A DNA stretch of 64,000 bases from Adenophora triphylla var. japonica (lineage: Eukaryota > Streptophyta > Magnoliopsida > Asterales > Campanulaceae): contig JAFEMH010002508.1 in NCBI GenBank assembly GCA_022495995.1, positions 108,501-172,500 of the forward strand, read 5' to 3'. Each line of letters begins with the position of its first letter. Position 1 is the stretch's first letter. Position numbers and translations under genes: made by a program. This document shows, in pieces, positions 12,051 through 24,699 of this stretch. The notes below the pieces were generated by a model, which saw nothing but the letters and a program-made list of their open reading frames with translations, had not been told where the DNA came from and searched no databases.

Positions 12051-12679
12051 GGGTTGCGAATTGGATTGGCGTACTTACAATAAGATCCACATTCCTCAAA
12101 TGATTCATGGTCATATGAGTCTAAAAGTCCATGTTAATGGAGTTTAGATATATGTTTCTTATTTATTTGACCAAGCCGACAATGCCATATGAACGCGTTG
12201 TTCATATTATTCGGTTCAGAATTCCCATTTATATTTTAGATATATTCAATATTATTTTGTTTCTTAACATCAAGGATATGAAGACCATTCAATGACATAT
12301 GCAATACAATAAGGCATATCATTAAATAAATATAAAACTTCTTATTGAAAATAAGAAAATTATATCCTTCATCATCCATTTAAGAAACGGAAATAATACT
12401 CCTACTCAAATCCGAAACGTAGTCATACTTGTTCAAAACAAGTACTACTTCACAAGGTAAAGTGACTTCATAAGTCCCTATGGCTAATGTAGCAACCCTT
12501 GCTTCATTCTTATGCATAGGTTTAACTTACCTTCTTTGAGTAGCTTTCTATTATTTGTTCCTTGCACATTTAAACAAATGTGGGATCCAATCCGGTATCA
12601 TATACCCAAGAACAAGAAGTTAAAAGGAAAATATCTATCATATAGATACTTGAAGTAGTAGCAATCATATTGTCCTTCT

Positions 12680-12913
12680 TCACCTTTTAGGCCTTCCTAG
12701 TAAGCCTTGCAACTTTGCTTCCAATAACAATCTTATTGTAATGACAACAAACTGCATCCTTTCGAGACACTTTGGGTTTAGCCTCTTCGGCTTTGCAACT
12801 TTTGCCTTAGGTTCAGCAACCTTTGCTTTACCTACTTTTCCTTCCCTTTCGAACCCCTTTCTTGTGTTAACCATTAACACACTTGCAGATTGTTCCTTTT
12901 GCATCTCATGCAT
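12680..12913 (-). pseudogene. copia gag zinc-knuckle-region fragment (A)
   Basis: The minus-strand stretch reads SVLMVNTRKGFEREGKVGKAKV, cut here in the middle of a Lys/Ala-rich run. This is like the basic linker (VLMVxxKKGKxKGKxK) that precedes the CCHC knuckle in this group of plant copia gags. The knuckle itself is not intact. The paralogue is at 40911-41144. Confidence 0.55.
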
Positions 12914-12989
12914 TAAAAGCCTTGACCAAAAGTAGTTTCCTTTGTGCGGTGTGCTAGAACAAAAGCAGTTTCCATGTGTTCAAGGTTCT

Positions 12990-12992
12990 TCA
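12990..12992. other. empty target site (TCA) of the 16.3-kb CACTA element
   Basis: ggttcttcataagagcc is uninterrupted here. In block B the same sequence is split after ggttcttca and resumes as tcataagagcc, so TCA is the 3-bp duplication made by the CACTA element at 41224-57488. Confidence 0.95.
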
Positions 12993-13929
12993 TAAGAGCC
13001 TTTAAACATGATGGTAAGTATAAGGCAAGCAATGCTATTAGAATCATCAACATGTTTCTAATGTTGCTCCTTATTTGCCCTTTGCAACATTTGCAGTGGG
13101 TTCAGTAGGAACGAATTCGTCAAGAACGTACACATTTACCCAAGAACCATTCTTTAGGCTTCTGATCCAATCAAAATTATTTGTATCGTTTCTTTCGAAC
13201 TTTGTCCTTCATAAGGATGAATCGCAATTATCATTATATAATGCTACTTCTACAACAAAATATACAAATTATATGAACACATATCAATACCATTACATTT
13301 ATCATTTAAGAGCAAATAATGTATTTTACAAATACTCTCACTAAATCATACACCTTCCAATGCAAATAAGCATAATATGCATTTAATGGGCTAAGATTCA
13401 ACTTTAATTTAATCTCAAGTACGCTATGGCGCACCGCTCAAGATTAAATTAATTAGGTAGAAAACATCAATCATATCGTATATGACTCTTACATCTTTTA
13501 TGAGATTTATTTAAGACATCATATGTCTAAGCATATTTTTAATCTCATCTTATGCCTTGGGTCCAAAACCATTTTGATAACCCAATTAAGTTCATCCACT
13601 TTAAACGTATAGGAACCACCATTTCCTCATCTTGCTCGCAAACGGAATAGAATCAAAGCACCTTGCTATGGCAAGCCCACCCAAAACTATCCGAGTGGTC
13701 TCAAGTGTTTTAATCATGGATTGGCATAAAGAACTTAAAAGTTAAATGAAGGTTATTTAAAGTAGATTATAAGCATATCAACAAAGATAATCATAACTGT
13801 GCACCAGGTTAGTTTCCAAGAAAATAGGTGAGCCACAAGAATTGCTTAAGTACCAAATCTTCCTTCGACAAAACTCTCCTAGTCATGCACAATTATAATA
13901 CCAATTTGAATGCAACATAATCAATACTT

Positions 13930-14046
13930 TGTATACTGACTTGTTTCTCATAAACAATCAGACTCGTAAACTGACTTGTTTCTCATAAACAATCAGATTC
14001 CTTCAAATTTTGCGTATACTGACTTGTTTCTCATAAACAATCAGAA
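13930..14046. repeat. three copies of a 26-27 bp repeat in the copia leader
   Basis: ctgacttgtttctcataaac + aatcag occurs three times. The same array is at 58435-58545 in block B. It lies between PBS and gag in the element's own orientation. Confidence 0.85.
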
Positions 14047-14619
14047 AACCAAAATTTAACGTTTCAACTAATCATTTAAAAAATCATTGTTCAATGTTTC
14101 AACTAAACATCTAATAAAATTCTTAACACTTAAGAACAAATAATTCATGCATCGCAACAATTAATAAAAACACATTTAAATTAATTAAGCATGCATAATC
14201 AATGAATTAATCTAGCATAGCCCTATAAATTTTAATTTCCAGAAATTTATAGCATTCAGATCAAAACATAAACATATCAGATTGTAAATATAATCAAAGA
14301 TGATGAAAATTCAACAAAACTGATACTGCCCAGATCAGGCATGTTCTGTCGCACGACTAGGACATCCAGATGTCCAGAACAGTCGCACGACCAGAGTAGC
14401 CAGTCTGGCAGATTATCTGAACTTCAATCAATTTCAATCATAAAGCAATTAAATCAAGTAAACAGCTTTTACATATTTAACTCAGCATAATCAGAAGACG
14501 ATTTTCACATTGTTTCACATAAACAATCAAAATTCTACCGCATACCAAACATGCAATAAGCATATAAACGATTTATATCTTAATTCTAGCATGTTAATTC
14601 AAACTTAACCATACGAACG

Positions 14620-14633
14620 GGGCTCTGATACCA
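14620..14633 (-). other. copia primer-binding site (A)
   Basis: Plus strand gggctctgatacca; the reverse complement TGGTATCAGAGCCC matches the 3' end of plant initiator-Met tRNA. It lies one base inside the LTR that begins at 14635, which fixes the element's orientation as minus. Confidence 0.9.
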
Positions 14634-14634
14634 C

Positions 14635-15865
14635 TGTTGGGTTTTATGGGTCCATGCGCAGCGGAATAAGCATCTAAATAACATAAAACCCAAAGCCCTA
14701 AGATCCGTTCTATACGATTAAATTGAATTCCTATGAGATAGAATTTACCAACCTTTATTGCTTTCCGGTCTTGAGCTATCGAACAATTTATCAGTGTGAT
14801 TTTGAATCACAATCTTCGATCTTCAAAACCTTTGAACCTTCAGATTGCTTTGGACAATTTGAACTCTAGGCCTTGATCGTCGTACGAGCGAAGACCCTCT
14901 AGTAGTATCCACACGTTAGAATGAACCAAGAACAGTTCTTGAGAATTGCTAGATTCTTAAACTTTAGGAAGAATATTGAGAGAACTTTTGTTATGATTTT
15001 CTTGAGAAAATTCGGCTAGGCTGCTAGGGTTTACAAACTGCATATTTATACTACCTTAGTATTGATATTAGTTTCCTAATCGAATTAGGAAACTGTTCTG
15101 TATACGCCTCTGGCCTTAATGTGTCGCACGACCACAAGCAGCCCATGGGCATGTTGTGTCGCACGACCCAGAACCCCATATGTCAAGATTAGTCGCACGA
15201 CCAAGCAAAGCCATATGCAGGAATCTCAATCATTCTTCCTTTGGTTTAACCAATTCATTCTAGTTGTGTGTGACCAAATAGGATTATATTATGTTGGCAA
15301 TGAGCTCGATCAAATCGACCCTCATAAGACATAAGCGGACTCTAGCAATCCATTATATCTACCCAAATAATATAACGTAAGAGTTCACGTTTTCAATGGT
15401 ACACTTCCATTTTTCCTTTGTCTCACGATGTTATATTGAACACAAGTCATGGTCCACGTCAACTTGTATTTATTCAATGCTTTCTCGATCTTGAGTATAA
15501 TGATAATCCAATCGCATTAGGGTGTGGCCACACTCTTTCATCATTATCACTCATTGAGAGGCCCAAGCAAAACATCTCTCTTTCGAGGGACAAATTTCAT
15601 CTTGACTTATCATCCATCCCATCATGAATCCAATCATGCCAAAGATAGCCTTTATAAATATCGTGTTAAGATATCGTTTGACTAAAATCAAACATGACTT
15701 TCATCATATGTAAGGTCATGATAATCTCAGGTCTAGGGACTAAATGAAGTGACCATATGAGATTTAATTATGACATTTGACCAAGACATAAATCTCATAT
15801 GGGTCAAGTCCAGTCACTTGTTCTCTAACAAGTACCCATAATTTCAATGTGCATCTCTATGCATA
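14635..15865 (-). repeat. 5' LTR (copia A), cut by CACTA
   Basis: Begins TGTTGGGTTTTATGGG and matches the complete right LTR of block B (59134-60544) up to position 60364. The last 180 bp are missing because a CACTA terminus starts at 15866. The remainder is not found elsewhere in the window. Confidence 0.9.
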
Positions 15866-16239
15866 CACTACTAGAAATACCCTTTTTACCCACGGAAATT
15901 CATGACACACAAATTTCCGTCACTAGTTGCTGACGGATTTAAATTATTACCGACCAATATTTTATTTTTCTTTTTTTTTTTGTTTTAAGCATCAAATTGT
16001 TTGGAGGGAACTACACCCGCCAATTTACCAAGCGGAGGGAAAAAAAGAATAATGTTCCGACGAACAATGCGTCTTAAAACTAGCTTATCCGTAGGCTAGG
16101 CCGACGGTCTTCTCCGTCAATAGTAAACACGGATCATGCGTCGGTGTTAAAGACGGAATTATTTGCGTCAATATCTTCTCACGGGTTTTCCGTCGGGTCA
16201 GTTAAATATAAATAGACTTAAAATACCCAAACTCTATTA

Positions 16240-18210
16240 TTTTTCTTCCCTCTGTCTCTCTCTCCCTGTTCGCTCCCCCTCTGTCTCTCTCCTCGAACGA
16301 CGCTCGAACGGGGCTCACCCCCAGGGCGTTTCCTTCCGCCGCCAGCAAGGTTCTCCCTACTTCCCGCCGGCCAATCTCTTTGTTACAGTAACTATTCTCC
16401 TTCTCCGGTGGATCTTTCTAGTGGTATGGTTCCTCTCCTTAACTCTATTTTGTGGACGGACATTTTTCTAGGGTTAGGATTGGGGTTTTCTCCCTTTCTC
16501 TCGTCTGTCTAATGTAATTTACTCTTTGATGCCTAGGGTTCAGATTGTGTGCTCCAGGTTCAAGCTGTTCTATTCGGTCAAATCTAACAAGGTAAAGGTT
16601 TGTCTTGGATCCAAGATTTTATTTTTCTTTTTTAGGTTAAAATTTGAGACTTACAATTTTATTTTATTTTGTGTTTCTTGGTGGGTTTTTGAACATTGGC
16701 CTGATTTCATCATCTATTAGCATATTTTAGAGTTCAAAATTTGTTTTTTTTCTCTATTGTTTTTGTTTGATGAAGCCACGGTTTATACCGTTCATTGTTA
16801 ATTTGGGGCTTTCTGTAAAAGTGTGAGAGGCCATGCAGGCCCATAGCCACTACAGGCACTCCCTTGGTAGTTCTTCCCTGTCATGACATGACATGGAATA
16901 TGAGATTTGATTCTTTTCCATGAGCCTTAATTAGGTCTGCCTAATATGGAATAGAATTGAACTGAAGTCTGATTCATTGGCATTACCATTGATCCTTTGC
17001 TGCTAGTGCTAGAGAGACTCCTGGCCCAACCAATATGGGCTTAGGCCCGATAAAAAATTTCGAAGAGTTCTCTGGTCAACTTGCTTAGAAGTACATAATT
17101 TGTAAGAGTTTTATCAGTTCATCCGTTCATGACATGGATTAATGTTGTTGTCGGTCCACTATATTAAGCTCTGGAATCTAAAAGTTTAACGTCCGTTAAA
17201 GTCCGGAGCTTCCGTATTAATTTTGGTACCGAATTTCAAATACACATTGTATCATATGATTCATATCAATCTACATCACACTACTAGCATTTATATATAT
17301 ACATAACGGATAGCAGGTCGGCTAAGGGGATGGGCCATAAGTTGGGAGTTAAAGGTGAAATTAATCTGAAACTGACAAAGGAGTAGGTGAGCTTGCAGAT
17401 GGACAGTAAAACTTCCCAGGGTATCCCTGTTGATTAAAGTGGCGCATTGAAAATCAGAATTTAAGAGAGACTACTTTAAATGAACTAAAACCATCATGTT
17501 GGCTTCCAACATGCACAAACAGAGCAGAATACTAGTAAGCCTTCAAGAAAAATTACAAGAGATTTATGACAGAAGTTGATTACTATTTGTGCATGGTATG
17601 AAACAAAGTCCTATGTGGTCCCATAGTCACATAAACTTTAAAGAAAATGTAGTTAAATCTCTCTCAGCATTCAAGGAAAGCAGGATATACTATAAATCTG
17701 ACCCAATTCAAGAGTTGCATGGAGTTTCATGTCAGAAACACACTCTCAAGAGACTTGACTAGCAGCAAATTCTAAAGCTTTTTGTCAGAGATGGCATGTT
17801 GAGAGTAGATTACAACTCAGTAGTTAATAATATCTTAAACATGACGGCTTTCTTTGTGCACAGCTATAAACGTATTTGAGTACTGTGTAAACATTATACA
17901 CAAATTTAAACATATGCCAGAGGTTAAGCGAAGTCCATCACACTTGCCTGTATATGAACTTCAAGGGGCACATGCCTCACACTTGGCTTGAAATTGAATA
18001 GACCAGTCTCCCCAACTCCCAGCCAGTCAGCCAAATCACTAAATAAACGCAACAAAAACAGAAAAACAGTAGATGTTTTCAAGAGGAAATTGATAAAAAT
18101 ATATTCATAAGGATAAATATTAAAGAAGACAATGGCCTTGAATCAGGGGAAGTCTGACAGGAGATGAAAGTATGAAAAAAAAAGGTGTCTTCCATCTCTG
18201 ATCTTCAAGA
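16240..18210. other. non-coding interior of the CACTA element
   Basis: CT-rich leader (16245-16300), GC-rich segment to 16400 with a gt donor-like site, then AT-rich sequence with no protein similarity visible to me. Possibly the 5' UTR and first intron of the transposase gene. Confidence 0.35.
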
Positions 18211-18216
18211 AATGTA

Positions 18217-18565
18217 CTCCCTCCGTTTCATAATAAATGTCACACTTTCCTTTTTGGTCTATCCCAGAATAAATGTCACGCTTCTATATTAGGAAATAAT
18301 CTTAGTGCAATGTTACCATTGTACTTGCAATGTACAAATAAGTAAAGCACATACATTCCTTAAAATGTTGACAAGTCAAATGCATTTATAATGGGACTGA
18401 TGGTGTATGATTTAGTAGAATACAAATTAAGGTGAGCTAATATGAAAATTTAACATATTGGAATGCAAGTCACAAAGGCATATTTCAAAGTGAGCAAAAA
18501 AATAAGAGGGAAGAAAAAGAAAACAGAAAAAGCTATATGAGACATTTACTCTAGGACGGAGGGAG
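18217..18565. mobile_element. Stowaway-like MITE with TA duplication
   Basis: ctccctccgtttcataataa at the left and ctaggacggagggag at the right, flanked by TA on both sides (18215-18216 and 18566-18567). The interior has no coding capacity. Confidence 0.85.
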
Positions 18566-19631
18566 TACTTTATTTGTTTTGGGATGAAAATTGTTTATAG
18601 AGTAATGATAGTAATCTAAATAAATTGTCTTGTGATATCAAAGGATTTAGGACTAAAACCGTAGTACTTTGTCACTTGTTGGTTATTGTTGTTGTTATTG
18701 TTACTTGTTGCTGGAACAATCTTTATGTTATTCTATCTTGTTGATTTTCATTTGCTTCCCCACTTTGATTTGTTGTAGATCTTGCATAAAACATACTCAT
18801 TGATCTGTAGTTAAGATGAACAATATAAATTGTCTAACTTTAAATAAAGGTTGTTAGTTTAAAAATATACATATATAAAAAGAAACTGAGAAAGTAAAAG
18901 AATAACATTCTTAGAAAAAATAGCAAATAATAATTAGCACTTCAATTATAATCTTTAAAGGCAATATAAATCTTTGAAAGTACATTTTTATTTTAAATGA
19001 TGTGATGTCATTTAAAATGTTGAAAATACTATAAAATTTGCATTTATAATAATGCATTACTAATTATTTATGATGTGATGTCGTTATTTATTAAGTGGTG
19101 CTTGTAAGCAACTCAAAAGCTTAGAAACCCGTTCAAGAATCATTAATTCACGTTGAGGTCAACTTGAAGTTATTGATTCTTGAATTGTCCGTTTGGACAG
19201 TCTTGAAATGCATGTTGTATGCATATTATAAATATCAATTTGTCTACCAATTCTTATATATTTGATAATTGAGAAATTTTAGTAGCACTACTTATTGCTC
19301 TCTGGGTGTATACTACTCATGAGTTGATTTGATCTTGTCAATTTAAAATTGACAGCATTTAATTAACCTTGTCTAGGTTGTACACTTAGAGAACTATAAG
19401 GTTATGCTGCCGAAATTTTATCGATTATTGAATATATAACTTGTAGACGTAATTGGTGTTTGCAATACATACAATCGTGCATTTTGAGATGGGATAGAAG
19501 CTTCGACCCCAATTTCAATATAGCTATTAATTCCGTATAATTTCGCAATGATAGTCCTTAATAAGAATTATAAACAATAGTATACTAATAAGAGTCAAAT
19601 TATATATCATTGAATAATGCAGGACTTAACT

Positions 19632-21707
19632 ATGGATGGGGAAGATCGTAGGTGGATGGATAACCGAAGGATCCCGGGGGGAAAGGGTGTTACAATTGAA
19701 TTTCAATTAGGTGTGAAACATTTCTTGGGATTTGCTAGATCGCATCCTCAATGTGTTCGTGAAAATATGATTAGGTGTCCATGTGTAAGATGTCGAAATC
19801 GGTTATTTCAGAATGATGGTATGATAAAGAAGCACCTTATGCAATATGGGTTTATGGATGGCTATAAAAGATGGATAGTTCATGGTGAGCCAATTCTAGG
19901 TGAGAGATCTACCCAAACCCCTCACCCTGTGGTTAGTGTTCCTATTAGTGACCCTGAACCACTAGTTGGTGAAGAAGCGCTTGTAGGTGTAGGTATGGAT
20001 GATATGGTTCGAGATGCTGCTGGTCCCGAGTTTGATTGGACCCCAAATCCCGAGGTCCAACCAAATCCTTCTTTTAAGAAGTTCATGAATATGATGGACT
20101 CAACAAATGAAAAACTTTATCCTGGTGCTGACTCGACTGTGTTGGAGTTTGTGGCCGAGCTTCTCAACATCAAGTCTGATTCAAACATGAGCCAACATAC
20201 ATACAATCGTGTCATATCGTGCATTAAAAGGGGGTTACCTAAAGAGAACAAGATGGTTGCTAATTTTTATGAAACTAAGAAGTTGGTGGGGCATATTGGT
20301 CTCGGCTATGAGAAAATAGATGCATGCAAGAATCAGTGCATGCTTTATTACAAAGAAAATGTTGGCTTGGATTCATGTTCAGTGTGTGGACTTAGTAGGT
20401 ATAAGCCATCACGTCGAGGTAGTGCTAAACACAAGAAAAATGTAGCTCGTTCACAATTGCGTTACATGCCTCTCACTCCTAGGCTACAACGCTTGTTTGC
20501 ATCAAAAAATATCTCTGAAGCTATGCGATGGCATAAAGAGTGCCCACGAGAAGAGGGTATAATGATACATCCATCAGACGGGGAAGCATGGAAACATTTT
20601 GATACCACATATACCGATTTCGCTGTGGATCCTAGAAATATAAGGTTGGGTATATGTTCGGATGGATTTACTCCCTTTGGGCCCGGTGCAAAATCATATT
20701 CATGTTGGCCTGTTATTGTCACGGTTTACAATCTTCCACCGTGGTTATGTATGACAGATCCTTACATGTATTTAAGTCTATTCATTCCTGGGCCATATAA
20801 CCCGAGCAAGAACATTGATGTGTTTCTTCAACCATTGATGGATGAATTGAAGCAATTATGGAATGATGGTATTCAAACTTGGGATGCATTCAAGCTGCAA
20901 AACTTCAACATGAGAGCTGCAGTCATGTGGACAATAAATGACTTTCCTGCATATGGGATGTTGTCTGGTTGGAGTACACATGGAAGATTAGCTTGTCCGT
21001 ACTGTATGGATGACACAAAAGCGTTTCGACTTGAGAATTATGGGAAGCATTGTTGGTTTGATTGCCACAGACGGTTTCTCCCCATGGGTCATCCGTTTCG
21101 AAGACAGAAGAATGCATTTACTAAGAACAGAATTGAGAATGGGCATGCACCACCCCTTCTAGATGGAAATGATATTTTTGAGCAGGTGTCTCAATTACGT
21201 GATGTTAAGTGGGGGAGGATGGTTAAAAAGGATAGAATGAATGGGTTCGGCCAGACTCATAATTGGACTAAGAGGAGTATATTTTGGGAGTTGCCATATT
21301 GGAAGACCAATTTGATTAGACATAATCTTGATGTAATGCATATTGAAAAGAACGTGTTTGACAATGTTTTTAACACAGTGATGGATTTTAAGAGCACAAC
21401 AAAAGACACTTCGAATGGTCGACTAGATCTCGAGGTGATATGTAAGCGGGATAATCTCAATTTGAAATATGTGAATGGGAAACCTTTTAAACCAGTTGCT
21501 CCATTTGTGCTCAGTAAAGATAATAAGCATCATGTCCTTCAGTGGTTAAAAGAGTCGAAGCTTCCTGATGGTTATGTTTCCAACATCGGTAATTGTGTAA
21601 ATGTAGAAAATGGAACGATACATGGGTTGAAGAGCCATGATTGTCACGTGTTGTTGGATCGATTACTGCCTATTGCACTTAGAGACTTGCTCCCTAATGA
21701 TATTTGA
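19632..21707 (+). pseudogene. CACTA transposase (tnp2 family), 3'-truncated
   Basis: About 690 codons open without a break. The N-terminus (MDGEDRRWMDNRRIPGG, then CPCVRCRNR) is the transposase-associated domain. The remainder is the tnp2 transposase domain, with YEKIDACKNQCMLYYKEN (about residues 230-245), CSVCGLSRYKPS, and conserved blocks GWSTHGRLACPYC and HNLDVMHIEKNVFDN. I chose the ATG at 19632; an in-frame ATG lies 15 nt upstream but a tgcag acceptor-like site sits between them. Full-length family members are usually well over 900 residues and continue past ALRDLLP; this one stops there, so the C-terminal part is missing. Confidence 0.9.
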
Positions 21708-22051
21708 GTCGCTTTAACATAATTAAGCGAATTTCAGGTTTAACTCATATTGTTTTTTTAGTAGTTTTTACTTTTGTAATCATAATACGTATATATTTTT
21801 GTCGAGTAAACTACTTTTTTGCCCCGTGTAATTTTGTAAAATATCAATTTAACATCTATATAACGGAAACAACAAATTTGTCAAGCGTACTATTAATTTA
21901 ATTGCAAACGTGACCAAGGAATTAACGGTCGTCAGTAATTTAACGGAAGTCGCCTAGTCAGTAAATAATTGACTAGTCATTGATTACTTGTATGCATAAC
22001 CTCCGCCACCTCATACGTTCCCTCCACCATCACCTCTCCCTCCATCAACCA

Positions 22052-22062
<11 letters not shown>

Positions 22063-22096
<34 letters not shown>
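22063..22096. repeat. (CT)n microsatellite
   Basis: Uninterrupted ct run inside the TIR element, resembling a plant 5' leader CT tract. Confidence 0.9.
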
Positions 22097-22100
<4 letters not shown>

Positions 22101-23179
22101 CTTCACCTTGCGTTTGCGTTAGATCTGGGCGAAAATCTTCAGATCTGAACAAATTCGAGGGTTTTTCTAGTTATCCTAGTTATTTTTTTTTCTTTCAAAA
22201 CGGAATATTCCTTGACTTTGATGTTGATTTGCATACATGGTTTTTTTTAGATAGATGAAAGGAGGAAAACAGCAAGTCCACGACATCATGATTCTCTCAT
22301 TTTTTCCCCATTTTGTTCTGTATTGCTCAAATAAAAAATATTCAATCTTTTTCATAATTTAGACCATTGGATGCCATTGTTAACATGACCGAGAAGAGAG
22401 TAGCGCCCGCCAGAGTCTATCTGCCACTGTAGCTAATTAACGACATACTCTCCCTCATCCCCATCAAAAGTAACGGCCGTTTCAGGTTCGTTTGTAAGCA
22501 ATGGATAACCCTCCTCTCTCACCGTCAATTTCTCAATAGGCAATTTCATCTCAACAGCCTTCAAACTAACAAAAAAGCTATTTTCACGCACAATTCCTCC
22601 TTTATTTTCATTGATTTTCGCAATAACAATGTCAATGGCGGTCCCCATTCCCAATTTATGAATCCCATTTCAAGTATGGTTCTTCTTCAAATTCTAACGT
22701 TAGATCTAGTTATTATATTTGTGGTTCATGTAATGGTTTGCTTTTGTTAATTAAATATAATTATGAAGGCGGTACTGAATTATCCATTGTGAATCTTCTT
22801 ACTCATGAATCACGACTGTTTGGGGTAGAAAACACAACATCCTAGATTAATATCTTGGAAATATGCCTTGGCCTTACATCTTACATCTTGAAATCACACC
22901 TTACGTCTTACATCTTGAAATTAAGCCTTTCGTCTTAGATCTTGAAACTACGTCTTGCGTCTTACATCTTGAAATTACGCCTTAAACTAACGTCTTGCAG
23001 CAATTTGTTATTTTCTTCCTACTTTTCAGGGATGATATTATGCATTAAAGACTTAGTCGGATGGTGACTTTACTCAAAATTATGACCGCTTAAAGGCTCC
23101 TTTAAATCATAGGCTCTGTAACGGCCATGATTTCTAGCAAAAGCATAACTCCAAGCGGAAGATTAGGAGATCATTTATT

Positions 23180-23470
23180 TTTTTTCATTATTATTCTTAG
23201 TATATAATCAAGAAGGGAACACATGTACACACATGCACTCTTAGCTTCCATTTTCGTTCGCCATTACTCTGTACACAAAAATTCAAACATTAATAAAACT
23301 CATTCTTTGGTTGAGGTAGGTTTTTCCTAAAACCTCCTGAGGTTTTATGCCGACAAACGATTGTTCAAGGGCTTCCTCGTTACATAAACGTGTTCATCTT
23401 GATAGAGAGATCATATTCCACTTGTGCCCAAAGTTCATTAGTACAAATTTAAATTGTTGAAATTCGTCCA
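23180..23470 (+). mobile_element. gypsy LTR fragment (Tat-like) 1
   Basis: Contains gaggttttatgccgacaaac, aagggcttcctcgtta and a block ending near 23450 that parallel 24720-24915. It appears to be a second, more diverged copy of the same LTR end. No coding sequence is attached. Confidence 0.4.
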
Positions 23471-24150
23471 AAACAACGACAGCTGCCACCAAACACCAAA
23501 ATTCGTCTTAGCCCTGGTAGCTCTATTTTTGCATTTCGTTATTGATCGTATACGTATACCGATGATTATGTGGTTGTTATATCCATCTTGCCTTATCGTC
23601 AAAATCTACAGTAATTATGTATTTTTATTTTCCTTTTTTTCTTTCTTAATCTTTTTATTTGGTGTTGATTAATCTAAATTTTTTTTCAAGCAATCAATCA
23701 GTCACCATCCAAGTAAGAAACAATTAGTCAATTATTTGCTGACTTGACGAGGTCCGTTAAATTTCTATCGTTAATTTATTGGTTACTTTTGCAATTAAAT
23801 CAATAGTACGTATGACACATTTGTTGTTTTCGCGTTACATGTATTAAATTGATATTCTGCAATAGTACGAGGGGCAAAAAAGCAGTTTACTCTATTTTTT
23901 CCCCACTCACTAACTCCTTCAAAAAAAATGTTACAAAACTTAACAAATATCTATCGAAACAAATAAAACTTTGATTTTTCTTAAGAATATCATATTTATT
24001 TTGGAAAAACAAAGTAAAATAATAATAATAAAAAAAACTTATAATGTTTCATTTAAATACATTTTTTCGATTTATAATATTCTCTATTTTTTATTTTTTT
24101 TTTCCTATTTAAAAAATATATTTTCAGAAAATATTAATTACTTAAGATAA

Positions 24151-24350
24151 CACTAGTACAGATTGGAGATTAAAAGTGCTATCTAAGCTACCACTATTCA
24201 AGTTAGCATAGCGCTTATTATGCGCTACATAAGCTCCCGAACTTAGATAGCGCTTTTAAAAAGCCCTATCTAAGCACTTTTTTTATTTTTCTAAAAATTA
24301 ATTTCAATAGCGTTTTTCATGTGCTATCTAAGCACTATTTTTAAACTTCC
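24151..24350. mobile_element. possible CACTA terminus with GCGCTATCTAAGC repeats
   Basis: Begins cactagtacagattggaga and continues with four copies of a (g)tgctatctaagc word in both orientations, the pattern of CACTA subterminal repeats. No partner end was found, so this is a fragment or a coincidence. Confidence 0.4.
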
Positions 24351-24699
24351 AAAAATTCAGGGGCAATTGTTTGGGATAGAAAATTTACAGCAGCATGTTA
24401 TGACCTGTCATCTCATCCTGGGTTACAAACTTGAACTAACAGCTTGACGATACAATTTGGATGAAGAAACATTTTTATAGGATTATTATTACAGACCTAT
24501 TTTTCAGGGACCGTTATCAAACTCATAGATATCAAAGACCGAATCAAAGACTACAAAGGTTATCCTCAACGCTCATTCAAACTCTGTCAACGGATATTCG
24601 TCAACCTACTGCGGAATTCTAGGAGCAAGATGAGGGATAGCATTAAATCTGTTACTTCCGTTACGTTTTCTTTGTTTTTTAAATAGAAAGAACAACATA

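Larger units (their letters stand above)
7387..15865 (-). mobile_element. Ty1/copia retrotransposon, block A copy
   Basis: A minus-strand copia element. Its PBS is at 14620-14633 (reverse complement TGGTATCAGAGCCC, the initiator-Met tRNA end used by plant copia elements) and its PPT is at 8183-8197 (minus strand AAATGGGAGAC). LTRs run TGTTGG...CCAACA. The left LTR has lost its first ~619 bp and the right LTR is cut at 15865 by a CACTA end. Coding regions are degenerate. Its variants show it is a duplicate of the element at 34905-60544 and not a separate insertion. Confidence 0.9.
15866..21711 (+). mobile_element. CACTA element, left part with TIR and tnp2 gene
   Basis: Starts CACTACTAGAAATACCC directly after copia LTR sequence. 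Diverged gacgga/tccgtc words follow (15890-16190), typical CACTA subterminal repeats. A GC-rich leader-like stretch (16240-16400) and about 3 kb of non-coding DNA with one MITE precede the transposase. No matching right end (…TTTCTAGTAGTG) is found in the window, and the transposase stops early, so the right part was probably lost. The exact right border is unknown; 21711 marks the end of recognisable transposase sequence. Confidence 0.75.
21804..23892. mobile_element. TIR element with ~190-bp inverted ends (MULE-like, possible Pack-MULE)
   Basis: The left end GAGTAAACTACTTTTTTGCC and the reverse complement of the right end, GAGTAAACTGCTTTTTTGCC, continue as an imperfect inverted repeat of about 190 bp (21804-21995 against 23700-23892). 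The flanks read tatttttgtc and tattttttcc, compatible with a mutated 9-10 bp target duplication. The interior has a CT run, a leader-like segment (agatctgggcgaaaatcttc) and a 73-codon minus-strand frame at 22433-22654 that I do not recognise. This is the organisation of a gene-capturing MULE, but the donor gene is not identified. Confidence 0.65.

Noticed and set aside
13075..13344. 89-codon plus-strand frame, repeated at 57574-57843
   Set aside because: Antisense to the copia gag/leader region and explained by the duplication.
15418..15627. Recurring 60-70-codon plus-strand frames in LTRs (7554, 15418, 35689, 59917)
   Set aside because: Antisense to the copia element and located in LTR sequence. 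Conserved only because the DNA is duplicated.
16163..16471. 102-codon frame near the CACTA left end
   Set aside because: Begins in subterminal repeats and runs through a CT-rich leader; no similarity to CACTA proteins.
22433..22654. 73-codon minus-strand frame as an independent gene
   Set aside because: Lies inside the long-TIR element with no recognised domain. At most a captured fragment, mentioned there.
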